Part shown: in pieces, positions 1 through 8,337 of the stretch
How the letters are laid out: each line of letters opens with the position of its first letter
Numbering within the stretch: position 1 is the first letter of the stretch
The notes under the pieces: generated by a model
Database searches by the model: none
What the model was told of the DNA's origin: nothing
What the model saw: only the letters and a program-made list of their open reading frames with translations
Position numbers and translations under genes: made by a program
Assembly: GCA_964634205.1 (NCBI GenBank)
Contig: CAZWKE010000010.1
Span: forward strand, 26,341-90,340
Direction: 5' to 3'
Length of the DNA: 64,000 nucleotides
Origin: JAFGGG01 sp964634205
Lineage (GTDB): Bacteria; Spirochaetota; Spirochaetia; SZUA-6; RPPD01

Positions 1-764
1 ATGATTTTGTTGGCCTTTTCTTTTACATCGGCGGACATGATATTCATTGGAGGAGAACCGATAAATCCGGCAACAAAACGATTATTCGGGTTGTTATAGA
101 GTTCCAGGGGTGTACCGATTTGTTGGGTAACACCGTCACGCAGTACCACGATTCTGTCACCCATGGTCATGGCCTCTACCTGGTCGTGGGTAACATACAC
201 CATTGTGGCCTGCAGCCTGGTGTGGAGGGATGAGAGTTCGGCTCTCATCTGCACTCTCAGTTTGGCATCCAGGTTGGAAAGGGGCTCATCGAATAAAAAC
301 ACCTTGGGTTTTCGTACGATAGCACGGCCGACGGCCACCCTTTGTCTCTGACCACCGGAAAGAGCTCTGGGTTTACGCTGCAGCAGTTCCTCGATATTAA
401 GGACCTGTGCGGCTTCCTGCACCCTGGCCTGAATCTCCTCTTTGGGATATTTTCTGATTTTCAAACCAAAGGACATATTTTCATATACGGTCATATGCGG
501 ATAAAGGGCATAGTTTTGAAATACCATGGCAATATCTCTATCCTTTGGCGGAACATCATTCATTTTGTTACCGTCGATAAACAACTCGCCGGTGGTGATG
601 TCTTCAAGTCCTGCAACCATACGCAATGTTGTGGTTTTTCCGCATCCTGAGGGACCTACCAATACGACGAATTCCTTATCGTTTATGGTAAGTGTCGCAT
701 TATCAACGGCCTTGACACCACCTTCAAACACTTTACTCATATTCTTTAACTCAACAGTTGCCAT
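1..764 (-). CDS. ABC transporter ATP-binding protein, MalK/UgpC type (3' end cut by window edge)
   Basis: Cytoplasmic ATPase subunit of a carbohydrate-type ABC importer. The first 254 residues are present and the gene runs off the left edge. Visible are Walker A (GPSGCGKTTT, about residues 37-46), the signature LSGGQRQRVAVGRA, Walker B (FLFDEPLSNLDAK) and the switch histidine (YVTHDQVEAMT). The residues after it (IGTPLELYNNPNNRFVAGFIG) begin the linker to the C-terminal regulatory OB-fold domain typical of MalK, so roughly 110 residues are probably missing. The ATG at 764 follows a strong TGGAGG ribosome site. A solute-binding lipoprotein lies just upstream on the same strand, but a separate promoter sits between them. 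Family assignment is secure; the sugar substrate is unknown. Confidence 0.93.
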   Translation of the reverse strand, partial: MATVELKNMSKVFEGGVKAVDNATLTINDKEFVVLVGPSGCGKTTTLRMVAGLEDITTGELFIDGNKMNDVPPKDRDIAMVFQNYALYPHMTVYENMSFGLKIRKYPKEEIQARVQEAAQVLNIEELLQRKPRALSGGQRQRVAVGRAIVRKPKVFLFDEPLSNLDAKLRVQMRAELSSLHTRLQATMVYVTHDQVEAMTMGDRIVVLRDGVTQQIGTPLELYNNPNNRFVAGFIGSPPMNIMSADVKEKANKI

Positions 765-807
765 CGTTTCCTCCAAAATAGTTTGTTTCTATAATATAAG
801 TATGTAT

Positions 808-835
808 AATATATGAAACAATCGAAGTTTGTCAA
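808..835 (-). promoter_or_regulatory. Promoter of the MalK-type ATPase gene
   Basis: On the minus strand TTGACA (835-830) is followed after 16 nt by TATATT (813-808), or after 18 nt by TATTAT. An exact 8-bp inverted repeat, GAAGTTTG (824-831) and CAAACTTC (842-849) with a 10-nt loop, overlaps the -35 box. It could be an operator or a weak terminator of the upstream gene; only the sequence match is seen. Confidence 0.55.
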
Positions 836-872
836 TTAGTTCAAACTTCCTTCCTTATATATTTATACAAAA

Positions 873-2105
873 TTATTTAAATTTCTCCTTTAACGATGAA
901 ATTTGACCGGTTTTCGCTATCTGTTCAATCAACCATCCGGTAATTACGTCTTTTTTCAACTTTTCCCAGTTTTGCGGCAGGGGATTGGGGAAGATAAGAT
1001 ACTCTTCCGGGGGTAAGAGACCGATAAGCAGTGGATAGTATTCCGGCAAAAAATGTTCGTTAATGGGTTTAATAATCGAAAATCCATTGGCAATACCAAA
1101 GGTATCATTATTATACACATAACTCATTTTTATCATATTCTCTTGTACCGAAGGGGTGTAAATCCATCTTAGGAACGTCCGCGCCCCATCACTGTTTTTG
1201 GCTCCGGATGGAATTGCGAATATCAGTATTTTTTCGGGGACCGCTATCTTGTTGTTATAGGTGAGCCACCTGAAATCCAGATTTTTCCTTTTTTCCTGCG
1301 GAATGGCAAAATACTCACTTATGGTCGAAAAATAATAACTGATGGGGTAATAGCCCGGTTTGTTGTCCTGGATGAGTTTATACTTTGGTTCATATACATA
1401 TTTCTTTGAAAACTCCTCTTCACGGGCAAAGCTTCCGGCGGATTCATTTATCCATGACCGCAGGTATTCAATGGCTGATGTTAAGGCGTTTTCGTCCCAC
1501 ACCAGGATGTTATCAGAGGTGACCCTGAAATCGGCACCGAACAGCATGGCCGTATAAAACAAAAACTCCTTGTTCCAAAGCGGGGAAAATCCCAGTCCCT
1601 TTAGGTTGTTTCCTTTAACAATAGTGTTGGCTTTGGTATATCTTCTTAACTCTTTTATACTCATCGAGAATTCACCCGGCTTTTCCTCTGCCTGTTTTCT
1701 GAAAACAATAACCGGTATATCGAAGGAAAAGGGCAGGATCCTTTGTACCCCCCTGTACTTTCCGATTTCAAGCAGGTTTTTATACACGTTATCATTGTTG
1801 ACACCCGCCGCTTGGAGTATCCCGTCTAATGATTCAAAAATACTTTCATGAAGGATTACTTCCGGCAGAGAATAAAAAATCAGGTCCGGCTTGTTCTGCA
1901 TGGTCTCGAAATCTTCAGGGATTGTCTGGGTGAAGGTGGCCTCTATCTTAAAATTCGTATGTTGTTTATTGAACTCCTCAATATAAGGGAGGATCTCTTC
2001 TTTATTGGTCCACAGGTGTATGGTGGGATTATTGAAATTAAAATTATCGCAACCGTATATACACAGGGAAAAGATAAGTATTATATTAAAAAGTAAGGGT
2101 TTCAT
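873..2105 (-). CDS. ABC transporter extracellular solute-binding lipoprotein
   Basis: About 410 residues. The chosen start (ATG 2105) gives MKPLLFNIILIFSLCIYGC, a hydrophobic signal with a spirochaete-type lipobox ending IYGC; the longer reading frame from 2168 would bury this signal. The body resembles family 1 (sugar) solute-binding proteins, with features such as IHLWTNKEEILPYIEEFNKQ near the N-terminus and FLRWIYTPSVQENMIK late. It lies upstream of the MalK-type ATPase on the same strand, fitting an importer whose permeases are encoded elsewhere. There is no clear Shine-Dalgarno; a promoter with its -10 box 9 nt before the ATG suggests a very short leader. Substrate unknown. Confidence 0.8.
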   Translation of the reverse strand: MKPLLFNIILIFSLCIYGCDNFNFNNPTIHLWTNKEEILPYIEEFNKQHTNFKIEATFTQTIPEDFETMQNKPDLIFYSLPEVILHESIFESLDGILQAAGVNNDNVYKNLLEIGKYRGVQRILPFSFDIPVIVFRKQAEEKPGEFSMSIKELRRYTKANTIVKGNNLKGLGFSPLWNKEFLFYTAMLFGADFRVTSDNILVWDENALTSAIEYLRSWINESAGSFAREEEFSKKYVYEPKYKLIQDNKPGYYPISYYFSTISEYFAIPQEKRKNLDFRWLTYNNKIAVPEKILIFAIPSGAKNSDGARTFLRWIYTPSVQENMIKMSYVYNNDTFGIANGFSIIKPINEHFLPEYYPLLIGLLPPEEYLIFPNPLPQNWEKLKKDVITGWLIEQIAKTGQISSLKEKFK

Positions 2106-2114
2106 AGGAAATAA

Positions 2115-2143
2115 AGAGTATGCGTTAAAAGGGTGATTGTCAA
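2115..2143 (-). promoter_or_regulatory. Promoter of the solute-binding lipoprotein gene
   Basis: Minus-strand TTGACA (2143-2138), 17-nt spacer, TACTCT (2120-2115). The ATG at 2105 is only 9 nt beyond the -10 box, so the expected transcript would have a leader of about 2-3 nt. No ribosome site is visible. Confidence 0.45.
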
Positions 2144-2157
2144 TAAGCGTCAAGGTA

Positions 2158-3102
2158 ATGAATGACATACAAACAGAGCGGATGTTACCGTTTAAAAGTT
2201 ACAGCCGGTATTTGAAGCAGAAATACGGGGGTAGGGTGTATCGGGTGGGTGTGGATGCTGGTTTTTCCTGCCCGAACAGGGGAGCGGACAGGAGTGCGCC
2301 CGGATGCCTGTACTGCGATGAATACGGTTCCCGTGCCCCATACCTGGGTGATACCACGTCCCTGGACAGGCAGGTCTCCGCTACCATTGAATTCTTAAAA
2401 CGGCGTTACCATCCAAAAGCGTATGTTCTGTACTTCCAGGCTTTCTCCGGGACCAATGCGCCCGTGGCGGAGTTAAAGCGTATCTATGACCACGGTTTGA
2501 GTCTGGCACCTTTCAAAGAACTTGTCGTATCAACCAGACCGGACTGTATTGATGAGGAGAAGGCAGCCCTGCTGGCCTCCTATGCACGTGAGGACCGGGA
2601 CGTATGGGTTGAGCTGGGGCTGCAGTCCGCGCATGACGTAACCCTACGCCTGCTCTCCAGGGGACATACCGTTGGGGATTTTATCGACGCGTTTCACCTA
2701 TTGAAAAAATATCGTATCAACACAGCGGTACACCTGATTTTCGGGCTGCCGGGAGAGGATATGGACCGGGTTATGGAGACGGTCCGCTTTATTGCCCGCC
2801 TGAAACCGGGGGGAGTGAAGATCCATAATCTGCATATCCCCTATAATACCCTGTTATATGAACGGTATACCGAAGGAGAAATAACCGCACCTTCGGCAAA
2901 AACGCATTTGGAATATGTGATAAACGCCCTCTCATATCTGCCTCCGGAGACATTGATCATGCGGCTGACCTGTGATACCCCTTCCGGAAGGCTGGCGGCA
3001 CCGGTTTCTTTTTTACCCAAACAGCAGTTCTATTCCCTGCTTGCCCGTGAGATGCGTGCGCGCGGTATATCCCAGGGGGATTGTTATGAGGACATAAAAT
3101 GA
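2158..3102 (+). CDS. Radical SAM protein, TIGR01212/YhcC family
   Basis: Radical S-adenosylmethionine enzyme of about 314 residues. The iron-sulphur cluster cysteines lie in the spaced arrangement of this family: FSCPNRG, then after a short insert GCLYCDE (about residues 37-55). Other family features are YFQAFSGTNAP and a late HNLHIPYNTLLYERY. The reaction is unknown; E. coli YhcC is the named relative. Start is uncertain: ATG 2158 follows AAGG, while 2137 and 2182 are alternatives. It diverges from the solute-binding protein gene. Confidence 0.85.
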   Translation: MNDIQTERMLPFKSYSRYLKQKYGGRVYRVGVDAGFSCPNRGADRSAPGCLYCDEYGSRAPYLGDTTSLDRQVSATIEFLKRRYHPKAYVLYFQAFSGTNAPVAELKRIYDHGLSLAPFKELVVSTRPDCIDEEKAALLASYAREDRDVWVELGLQSAHDVTLRLLSRGHTVGDFIDAFHLLKKYRINTAVHLIFGLPGEDMDRVMETVRFIARLKPGGVKIHNLHIPYNTLLYERYTEGEITAPSAKTHLEYVINALSYLPPETLIMRLTCDTPSGRLAAPVSFLPKQQFYSLLAREMRARGISQGDCYEDIK

Positions 3103-3180
3103 TAATTCTTGCTTGACCAGTGAATATGGTTTATATTAGGCTTTACGGTATGCGATTATAGAGGGAGCGGAGGAAAACGT

Positions 3181-3690
3181 ATGGTTGTAAAAGATCCGGA
3201 CATTTATAAAATCATCGATAAGATCAAAGAGCATTACAATAATAATATTTACAACCGCTATATCCGTAAAGCTTTGTTGACAATGAAAATACCGCAGAAC
3301 GTGTGGGACCTGCTGGACAGCTTTTCGGAAAAGGCCGACTATTATAAAATTCAGGGATACCAATTTGACGAGTTGTATGACAGAATTATTGCCGCGGCGA
3401 CCTTTATTTTCCACGCACGAAAAGAGGTAGTCCCGAATTTGAGCATCCTGTTGTCCGGCGGTACGGATACCGTGTTTCACCGGGGCGCCGAAGGTGAGAA
3501 TACCAGCAAAGTGCTTACCCAGATGGCCATCAACAACTTCCCGGTAAACCTGAAGATTTTTTCGGATATGGTGAATGAGCTGTACCTGAAAACGGTCGAC
3601 CTGGATAAAAAATTGCATAAGGATCAGAGACCGGTTTATGAGAGAATTCCCGAACTCAAGGAAATGGGCCATTATCTGGTAACCGAATAA
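3181..3690 (+). CDS. Conserved protein of unknown function
   Basis: 169 residues, soluble, no signal peptide or membrane segment. The start is well supported by GGAGG eight nucleotides upstream. I do not recognise a domain. The sequence is rich in charged and aromatic residues at the N-terminus (IKEHYNNNIYNRYIRKAL) and looks helical. It lies 12 bp upstream of pyrB and is probably cotranscribed with it, which says little about its role. Confidence 0.75.
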   Translation: MVVKDPDIYKIIDKIKEHYNNNIYNRYIRKALLTMKIPQNVWDLLDSFSEKADYYKIQGYQFDELYDRIIAAATFIFHARKEVVPNLSILLSGGTDTVFHRGAEGENTSKVLTQMAINNFPVNLKIFSDMVNELYLKTVDLDKKLHKDQRPVYERIPELKEMGHYLVTE

Positions 3691-3702
3691 ACAGTAGCGT
3701 GC

Positions 3703-4641
3703 ATGCAATACCCTGAGTTTAAAAATAAACACATTATTTCCACAAAAGATCTTACCAAGAAGGAACTGGGGGTTATTCTTGACACGGCGGTCCGGATGGA
3801 TACCGTTGTGCAAACACAAGGATTCTCTGCGGTGTTACCCAACTCACTGATAGCCATGCTTTTTCTGGAACCGTCCACACGGACAAGGCTTTCATTTGAG
3901 GCTGCCGCGCAGCGCCTGGGAGCGCATACGGTTTCGGTCAGTGACGCGGGCAGTTCCTCCGCCGCCAAAGGGGAGACACTGGCGGATATGGTCCGCGTAG
4001 TGGCCGGCTATGCCGATTGTATCGTGCTGCGGCAGCCGTACCAGGGGCAGGCCCGGATGGCCGCGGATTGCATCGATATTCCCCTGTTGAATGCCGGTGA
4101 CGGTAAGGGGCAGCATCCCACCCAGGCCCTGCTTGATCTTTACACCATCCGCAAAGAGTTGGGCCGGTTGGACTCCCTGAAGATATCACTGGTGGGAGAC
4201 CTGAAATACGGACGGACCGTGCATTCATTATGCTATGCCCTGATGCCCTTTACCCCGCAGCTTACCTTGTGCGCACCCCCGGAACTGGGACTGCCCCGTG
4301 ATATTCTTGACGATCTGAAGAACCACAACATCCGCTGTACGCTTACCTCCGAACTTGAGGAGGCACTGCAGGCGGATGTCATATACATGACAAGGATCCA
4401 GCGTGAACGGTTTTCCGATAAGAGCGAATATGAAAAACTGAAAGGAAGTTTTGTGCTTACCAGGGAGCTTGTGCTGCGCGGCAACAAAGACATCGTGATC
4501 ATGCATCCGCTGCCGCGTGTGGACGAGATCAGTGAGGACGTGGACGGCCTGGCCCGCGCCGCCTACTTTAGACAGGCGCATAACGGGATGTATGTACGTA
4601 TGGCCTTGCTCGCCCTGGTGTTGGGCGGGGACATCCCGTAA
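3703..4641 (+). CDS. pyrB: Aspartate carbamoyltransferase catalytic chain
   Basis: Condenses carbamoyl phosphate with aspartate in pyrimidine synthesis. 312 residues, the usual length. The carbamoyl phosphate loop FLEPSTRTRLSFEAA is at about residues 50-65, with HPTQALLDLYTI near 135-147 and the aspartate-side loop MHPLPRVDEI near 267-276. No pyrI regulatory gene is next to it. Neighbours include a dCMP deaminase, so the region has a pyrimidine flavour, but no other de novo pathway gene is present here. The upstream gene ends 12 bp before the ATG. Confidence 0.96.
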   Translation: MQYPEFKNKHIISTKDLTKKELGVILDTAVRMDTVVQTQGFSAVLPNSLIAMLFLEPSTRTRLSFEAAAQRLGAHTVSVSDAGSSSAAKGETLADMVRVVAGYADCIVLRQPYQGQARMAADCIDIPLLNAGDGKGQHPTQALLDLYTIRKELGRLDSLKISLVGDLKYGRTVHSLCYALMPFTPQLTLCAPPELGLPRDILDDLKNHNIRCTLTSELEEALQADVIYMTRIQRERFSDKSEYEKLKGSFVLTRELVLRGNKDIVIMHPLPRVDEISEDVDGLARAAYFRQAHNGMYVRMALLALVLGGDIP

Positions 4642-4716
4642 GCGTGCGCTCCTGTTTGCCGGGCGTGACGGCCGTGAAGGATAAGTGAAACATACCAAAA
4701 GCAGCCGGAGGAAAAC

Positions 4717-5175
4717 ATGAGTTTTGTACAATATACCAAACTTGCCGTTTTTGTGCTTGGCATTCTTTTTTCACCCCTGCATGAAAAACAGGGATGCAAA
4801 GCCTATTTTGACGTGATTCATTCAGGAACCCTTGCGGTTGAATCATTCGTGTTCGAGTGCGGCGACAGGGAGGGGGAGTATGCCTTTTACGGGGTTGGTG
4901 GTGACGGAAGTCGCTCGCTGCTTTTTACTATTGTCCCGGATAAGGGTAGGGAACTGATCTTCAGGCTGCAAAATCCGCAGAATCGTAATTTCGCAAAGAT
5001 AGATCTGGCAGAGTATTTTAGGGATATAAAAAAAAGCACTTTTTCCTGGAACGGGGAACAACAGAAGAAATTGGAATTCTCCACAGGGAACTCTATAATT
5101 GTATATAAAGCCGGGACAGCCCTTTATTTACAGAGTAAGGAATTTCCGGACCTGATCTTTTGTATTCATGAATAA
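4717..5175 (+). CDS. Small exported or membrane-anchored protein of unknown function
   Basis: 152 residues with a hydrophobic N-terminal segment (LAVFVLGILFSPL, residues about 9-21) that could be a signal or anchor, followed by a beta-rich region. A strong ribosome site (CCGGAGGAAAAC) supports the ATG. No family recognised. It lies between pyrB and the UPF0200-like kinase on the same strand. Confidence 0.65.
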   Translation: MSFVQYTKLAVFVLGILFSPLHEKQGCKAYFDVIHSGTLAVESFVFECGDREGEYAFYGVGGDGSRSLLFTIVPDKGRELIFRLQNPQNRNFAKIDLAEYFRDIKKSTFSWNGEQQKKLEFSTGNSIIVYKAGTALYLQSKEFPDLIFCIHE

Positions 5176-5199
5176 GTAGAGCAATTCCGGCTATAAGCA

Positions 5200-5229
5200 T
5201 TGACAGACACAGGAATTCAAACGTAAAGT
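5200..5229 (+). promoter_or_regulatory. Candidate promoter of the UPF0200-like gene
   Basis: TTGACA (5200-5205), 18-nt spacer, TAAAGT (5224-5229). The ATG at 5235 is 5 nt beyond the -10 box and lacks a Shine-Dalgarno, so transcription would start at or next to the start codon. Confidence 0.4.
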
Positions 5230-5234
5230 GTAGT

Positions 5235-5804
5235 ATGGCAGAAGAGAGAAAAATAATCGCAACCGTCGGACTTTGCGGTGCGGGGAAAAGCGTATTGGGA
5301 GATTATCTGGAAAGCAGGGGGTGCACCAAGGTATATTTCGGCGGCATTACTCTGGAAGAGGTGGGCAAGCGCGGACTTCCCCTTACCGAGGAAAACGAGC
5401 GGAAGGTCAGGGAAGAACTGCGGGAAAAACACGGTATGGAGGCATTTGCCGTACTGAACCTGCCGAAAATTATCCAGGCCTTAAAAAAAGGTGAAAAGGT
5501 CCTCATCGACGGGTTGTACAGTTTTGCCGAATATAAATTCTTAAAGGAAAAATATAACGGCGGGCTGTTTTTGGTTGCCGTGTTTACCCCCAGGGAACTG
5601 CGCTACCAGCGTCTGGCCCAGCGAAAGACCCGCCCGCTTTCCCGTTATGAAGCCGTGGCCCGTGATTACGCTGAAATAGAAAATATTGAAAAAGGCGGAC
5701 CGATCGCCATGGCCGACTATACCGTGATCAATGATTCAACCGTAGACACACTCCTTCAGTGCATGGAGAAAATAGTAACCAAGGAAAAATTTCTTCCGGA
5801 GTAA
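5235..5804 (+). CDS. P-loop kinase-like ATPase, UPF0200/dephospho-CoA-kinase-like
   Basis: 189 residues. Walker A is TVGLCGAGKSVLGDYL (about residues 11-26). The following stretch (VYFGGITLEEVGKRG, then LTEENERKVREELREKHG) matches the layout of UPF0200 proteins, a family best known from archaea, related to nucleotide and dephospho-CoA kinases. The aspartate of LIDGLYSFAEY is a likely Walker-B equivalent. Function unknown; the adjacent dCMP deaminase, only 2 bp downstream, makes a nucleotide-related role plausible. The substrate is inference. Confidence 0.75.
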   Translation: MAEERKIIATVGLCGAGKSVLGDYLESRGCTKVYFGGITLEEVGKRGLPLTEENERKVREELREKHGMEAFAVLNLPKIIQALKKGEKVLIDGLYSFAEYKFLKEKYNGGLFLVAVFTPRELRYQRLAQRKTRPLSRYEAVARDYAEIENIEKGGPIAMADYTVINDSTVDTLLQCMEKIVTKEKFLPE

Positions 5805-5806
5805 TT

Positions 5807-6256
5807 ATGGAAACAAACCGAAAACGACCGGACTGGAATGAATATTTTATGGATTTTGCCAAACAGGCGTCGGTGCGCAGCGACTGCATCCGTTCCCAGG
5901 TCGGCGCGGTAATTGTCAACAAAAGAAACAAGGTAAAAGGCACGGGGTATAACAATACGCCGATCGGGGTGGAATCATGCCTGTCCCGGGGAATCTGCTA
6001 CCGCATCGAGAACAATATTCCAAGCGGTACGCGGTACGAAACCTGCCGCAGCATTCACGCGGAACAGAACGCAATTATACAGGCCGGGGAGGACAACTGT
6101 GTGGGGAGTACAATGTATATTTACGGACACACACAGGTGTGCATCCTCTGCAAGCGTTTTATCCTGAACGCCGGGATCGAGAGGATTTATCTGAAAAAGG
6201 ATGACGCGTCACCCACAAGCGAACTTGACCCAAAACAATGGCGTGACGAGCTGTAG
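5807..6256 (+). CDS. dCMP deaminase family zinc enzyme
   Basis: 149 residues from ATG 5807, which follows TTCCGGAG. Zinc ligands of the cytidine/deoxycytidylate deaminase fold are visible: HAEQNAI (His-Ala-Glu) and CILC, here preceded by QV rather than the usual proline. The family makes dUMP from dCMP for dTMP synthesis; ComEB-type proteins share this fold. An insert with two further cysteines (ESCLSRGICYR) resembles the extra zinc site of dCMP deaminases. Two bp after the UPF0200-like gene and 14 bp before endonuclease V. Confidence 0.88.
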   Translation: METNRKRPDWNEYFMDFAKQASVRSDCIRSQVGAVIVNKRNKVKGTGYNNTPIGVESCLSRGICYRIENNIPSGTRYETCRSIHAEQNAIIQAGEDNCVGSTMYIYGHTQVCILCKRFILNAGIERIYLKKDDASPTSELDPKQWRDEL

Positions 6257-6270
6257 GTATACGACGTTTC

Positions 6271-6939
6271 ATGAAGGCATTGCGGCTTCATCCGTGGAGG
6301 GTGACCCCCAAAGAGGCTATCCGGATTCAAAACGAGTTAGCCGGAAAAATAATAAAGCAGGATGATTTTACCGCAGTGAAGACGGTATGCGGCGTTGATG
6401 CCGGTTTTAAGGGCGATACCGCCTATGCCGCGGCCGTGGTCTTAAGTTTCCCCGGATTATCCGTACTGGAAAAATCCACCTGTACCTCCAAAATAATGAT
6501 CCCGTATATTCCCGGACTGCTCTCCTTCAGGGAGATCCCGGCCCTGATTCCGGCCCTGGAGAAGCTTACAATACAACCGGATGTACTCATGGCCGACGGC
6601 CAGGGCATCGCGCATCCGCGCCGTATGGGACTGGCCTCCCATCTGGGGCTTGTTTTCGATCTGCCGGCAATCGGGTGCGCAAAAACAAGGCTTTGCGGGC
6701 AGGCACCGGAACCGGAAGGGACAAGGGGTTGTTATACCCTGTTATACGACGGACCGGAGGTAGTGGGGGCCAAGCTCCGTACCAAGGAAAACGTAAAGCC
6801 GTTGTTTATATCAATCGGACACAGAATATCACTGGCCACGGCCGTCAAACTGGTTCTGGAGTGCGGTAAGGGGTACCGGCTGCCCCATCCCACCAGGCTG
6901 GCACACCTGGAAACACAGAGGCTTCGCGGAAAGGTATAA
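6271..6939 (+). CDS. nfi: Endonuclease V (deoxyinosine 3' endonuclease)
   Basis: 222 residues. Repairs deaminated purines by cutting the second phosphodiester bond 3' of deoxyinosine. Characteristic motifs: CGVDAGFKGD (catalytic Asp region, residues about 34-43), YIPGLLSFREIP, and DGQGIAHPRRMGLASHLG. These are the metal-binding and inosine-recognition segments of the Nfi family. It directly follows dCMP deaminase, a deamination theme that may be accidental. The ribosome site is weak. Confidence 0.95.
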   Translation: MKALRLHPWRVTPKEAIRIQNELAGKIIKQDDFTAVKTVCGVDAGFKGDTAYAAAVVLSFPGLSVLEKSTCTSKIMIPYIPGLLSFREIPALIPALEKLTIQPDVLMADGQGIAHPRRMGLASHLGLVFDLPAIGCAKTRLCGQAPEPEGTRGCYTLLYDGPEVVGAKLRTKENVKPLFISIGHRISLATAVKLVLECGKGYRLPHPTRLAHLETQRLRGKV

Positions 6940-6981
6940 GCCGGTTGTAAACGAACTGCAATCCGCTTACCGGGATGGTGG

Positions 6982-8337
6982 TTACAGGGGGCGGCCGGAT
7001 ATACCGGTTTTCAAGAATCTTCCCGTACCGGATTCCCCGTGGTAGGTTTTGTCGTCGACGATCAGCCTTCCCCCCGAAAAAACCTTTTCCACTTTACCGC
7101 CCAGTTTCATACCCTCATACAGTGTGTAGGGTGCGTTTGAATGCTGGCCCGTCCGGGTAACCGTCCAGGTATGCCGGGGATTAAAGACGACAAGATCGGC
7201 GTCCGCCCCGTTTTGCAGCCTGCCCTTGCGCGGGAAAAGACCGAAAATTTTGGCGGGATTTTCAGCCGTCAGTCGGACAAAAGTGCCCGGACTGATACGT
7301 CCGGTGCCTACCCCATGGTGCCACAGCACTGGTAAAATATTCTCGATTCCCGGCGCTCCGTAAGGGCTTTCGTCGAACGCATCGTCTCGGTGTTTGTCCT
7401 TGGGGGCGTGGTCGCTGCCGATGGTATGAATCACGCCGCCGGAGAGTGCGCGCCAGAGTTCATCCCGGTCCTGCGCGGTTTTTACGGGGGGACGGATCTT
7501 GCCCAAAGGCCCGTATTTTTTCAGTTGTGCCCAACTGAAAACCAGGTAGTGGGGGCAGGTTTCACTGTAGAAGCGGATACCGTGCCGCCGGGCGAGGGTG
7601 AGGGCCTCCAGTGCGTGCCGTGACGAGATATGCGGCAGGTATACGGGACAGTGCATAAGCCCCCCGATACACAGCACCCGGAAGATTGCCTCCTTGTCCA
7701 GCAGCGACGGGCTTGTTTGCAGAAAATGGGCGGCCATGCTTTTGCCCTGTACACGCACCCGCTCCTCAAGATAATCGATCACCGAACCGTTCTCCGCGTG
7801 GACCGAGGCGATTCCTCCGTGTTTTCCGATTATATCCATGCCCAGGGCCAGGGCGTGGTCGTCGGTCATCATGTTCAGCTTTTTATACGCGGTAAACATC
7901 TTAAATGAAGAGACCCCCCGGGCGATCAGCGCGGGAATATCCTCCGCCTGGCCCGGCACGTCACAGAGCGCGGCATGCAGCCCGAAGTCCAGCGCGGATG
8001 TCCGTTCTCCCTGTGCAATCGCCTTCTCCAGTACAGACAGCGGTTTTTGGCCGGCTTTAACGGTTATATAATGGATCATGCTTGTGACCCCGCCGAAAGC
8101 GGCCGGACGGGCAATCTGCTCGAGGTTGTCCACATACACCGGGTGTGTGTGCGCGTCGATCAGGCCGGGCAGAATGAAGCAGCCCGAGGCGTCTACGAAT
8201 GTTTTGCCCTGTGGCCTTTTGGATGATTTTAGAATATACAGCCTGCCGTTCTTGATCCCGACCGCGGCTTCCCGTGTTTTTTCCGGATACACAAGGGTTC
8301 CGCCCTGCAGAACGTAGTCATACAGCATTTTTTTCAT
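6982..8337 (-). CDS. D-hydantoinase/dihydropyrimidinase-type amidohydrolase
   Basis: 451 residues. Binuclear metal amidohydrolase opening cyclic amides such as dihydropyrimidines or hydantoins. Visible: DAHTHPVY (metal His pair, about 58-65), SFKMFTAYK (carboxylated lysine), VHAENG, ETCPHYL, IGSDHAP and the C-terminal SGTGRF seen in hydantoinases. The dihydroorotase HxHxR arginine is absent, so pyrC is less likely despite nearby pyrB. ATG overlaps the stop of the upstream aminotransferase gene as ATGA, implying translational coupling. Exact substrate unknown. Confidence 0.88.
   Translation of the reverse strand: MKKMLYDYVLQGGTLVYPEKTREAAVGIKNGRLYILKSSKRPQGKTFVDASGCFILPGLIDAHTHPVYVDNLEQIARPAAFGGVTSMIHYITVKAGQKPLSVLEKAIAQGERTSALDFGLHAALCDVPGQAEDIPALIARGVSSFKMFTAYKKLNMMTDDHALALGMDIIGKHGGIASVHAENGSVIDYLEERVRVQGKSMAAHFLQTSPSLLDKEAIFRVLCIGGLMHCPVYLPHISSRHALEALTLARRHGIRFYSETCPHYLVFSWAQLKKYGPLGKIRPPVKTAQDRDELWRALSGGVIHTIGSDHAPKDKHRDDAFDESPYGAPGIENILPVLWHHGVGTGRISPGTFVRLTAENPAKIFGLFPRKGRLQNGADADLVVFNPRHTWTVTRTGQHSNAPYTLYEGMKLGGKVEKVFSGGRLIVDDKTYHGESGTGRFLKTGISGRPL

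Noticed and set aside
3136..3819. Minus-strand open frame of 227 codons across the unknown gene and pyrB start
   Set aside because: Overlaps two plus-strand genes with better start signals and no protein family features of its own.
6982..8337. Dihydroorotase (pyrC) identity for the amidohydrolase
   Set aside because: The HxHxR arginine is missing and the lysine, VHAENG and C-terminal SGTGRF segments match hydantoinase/dihydropyrimidinase.
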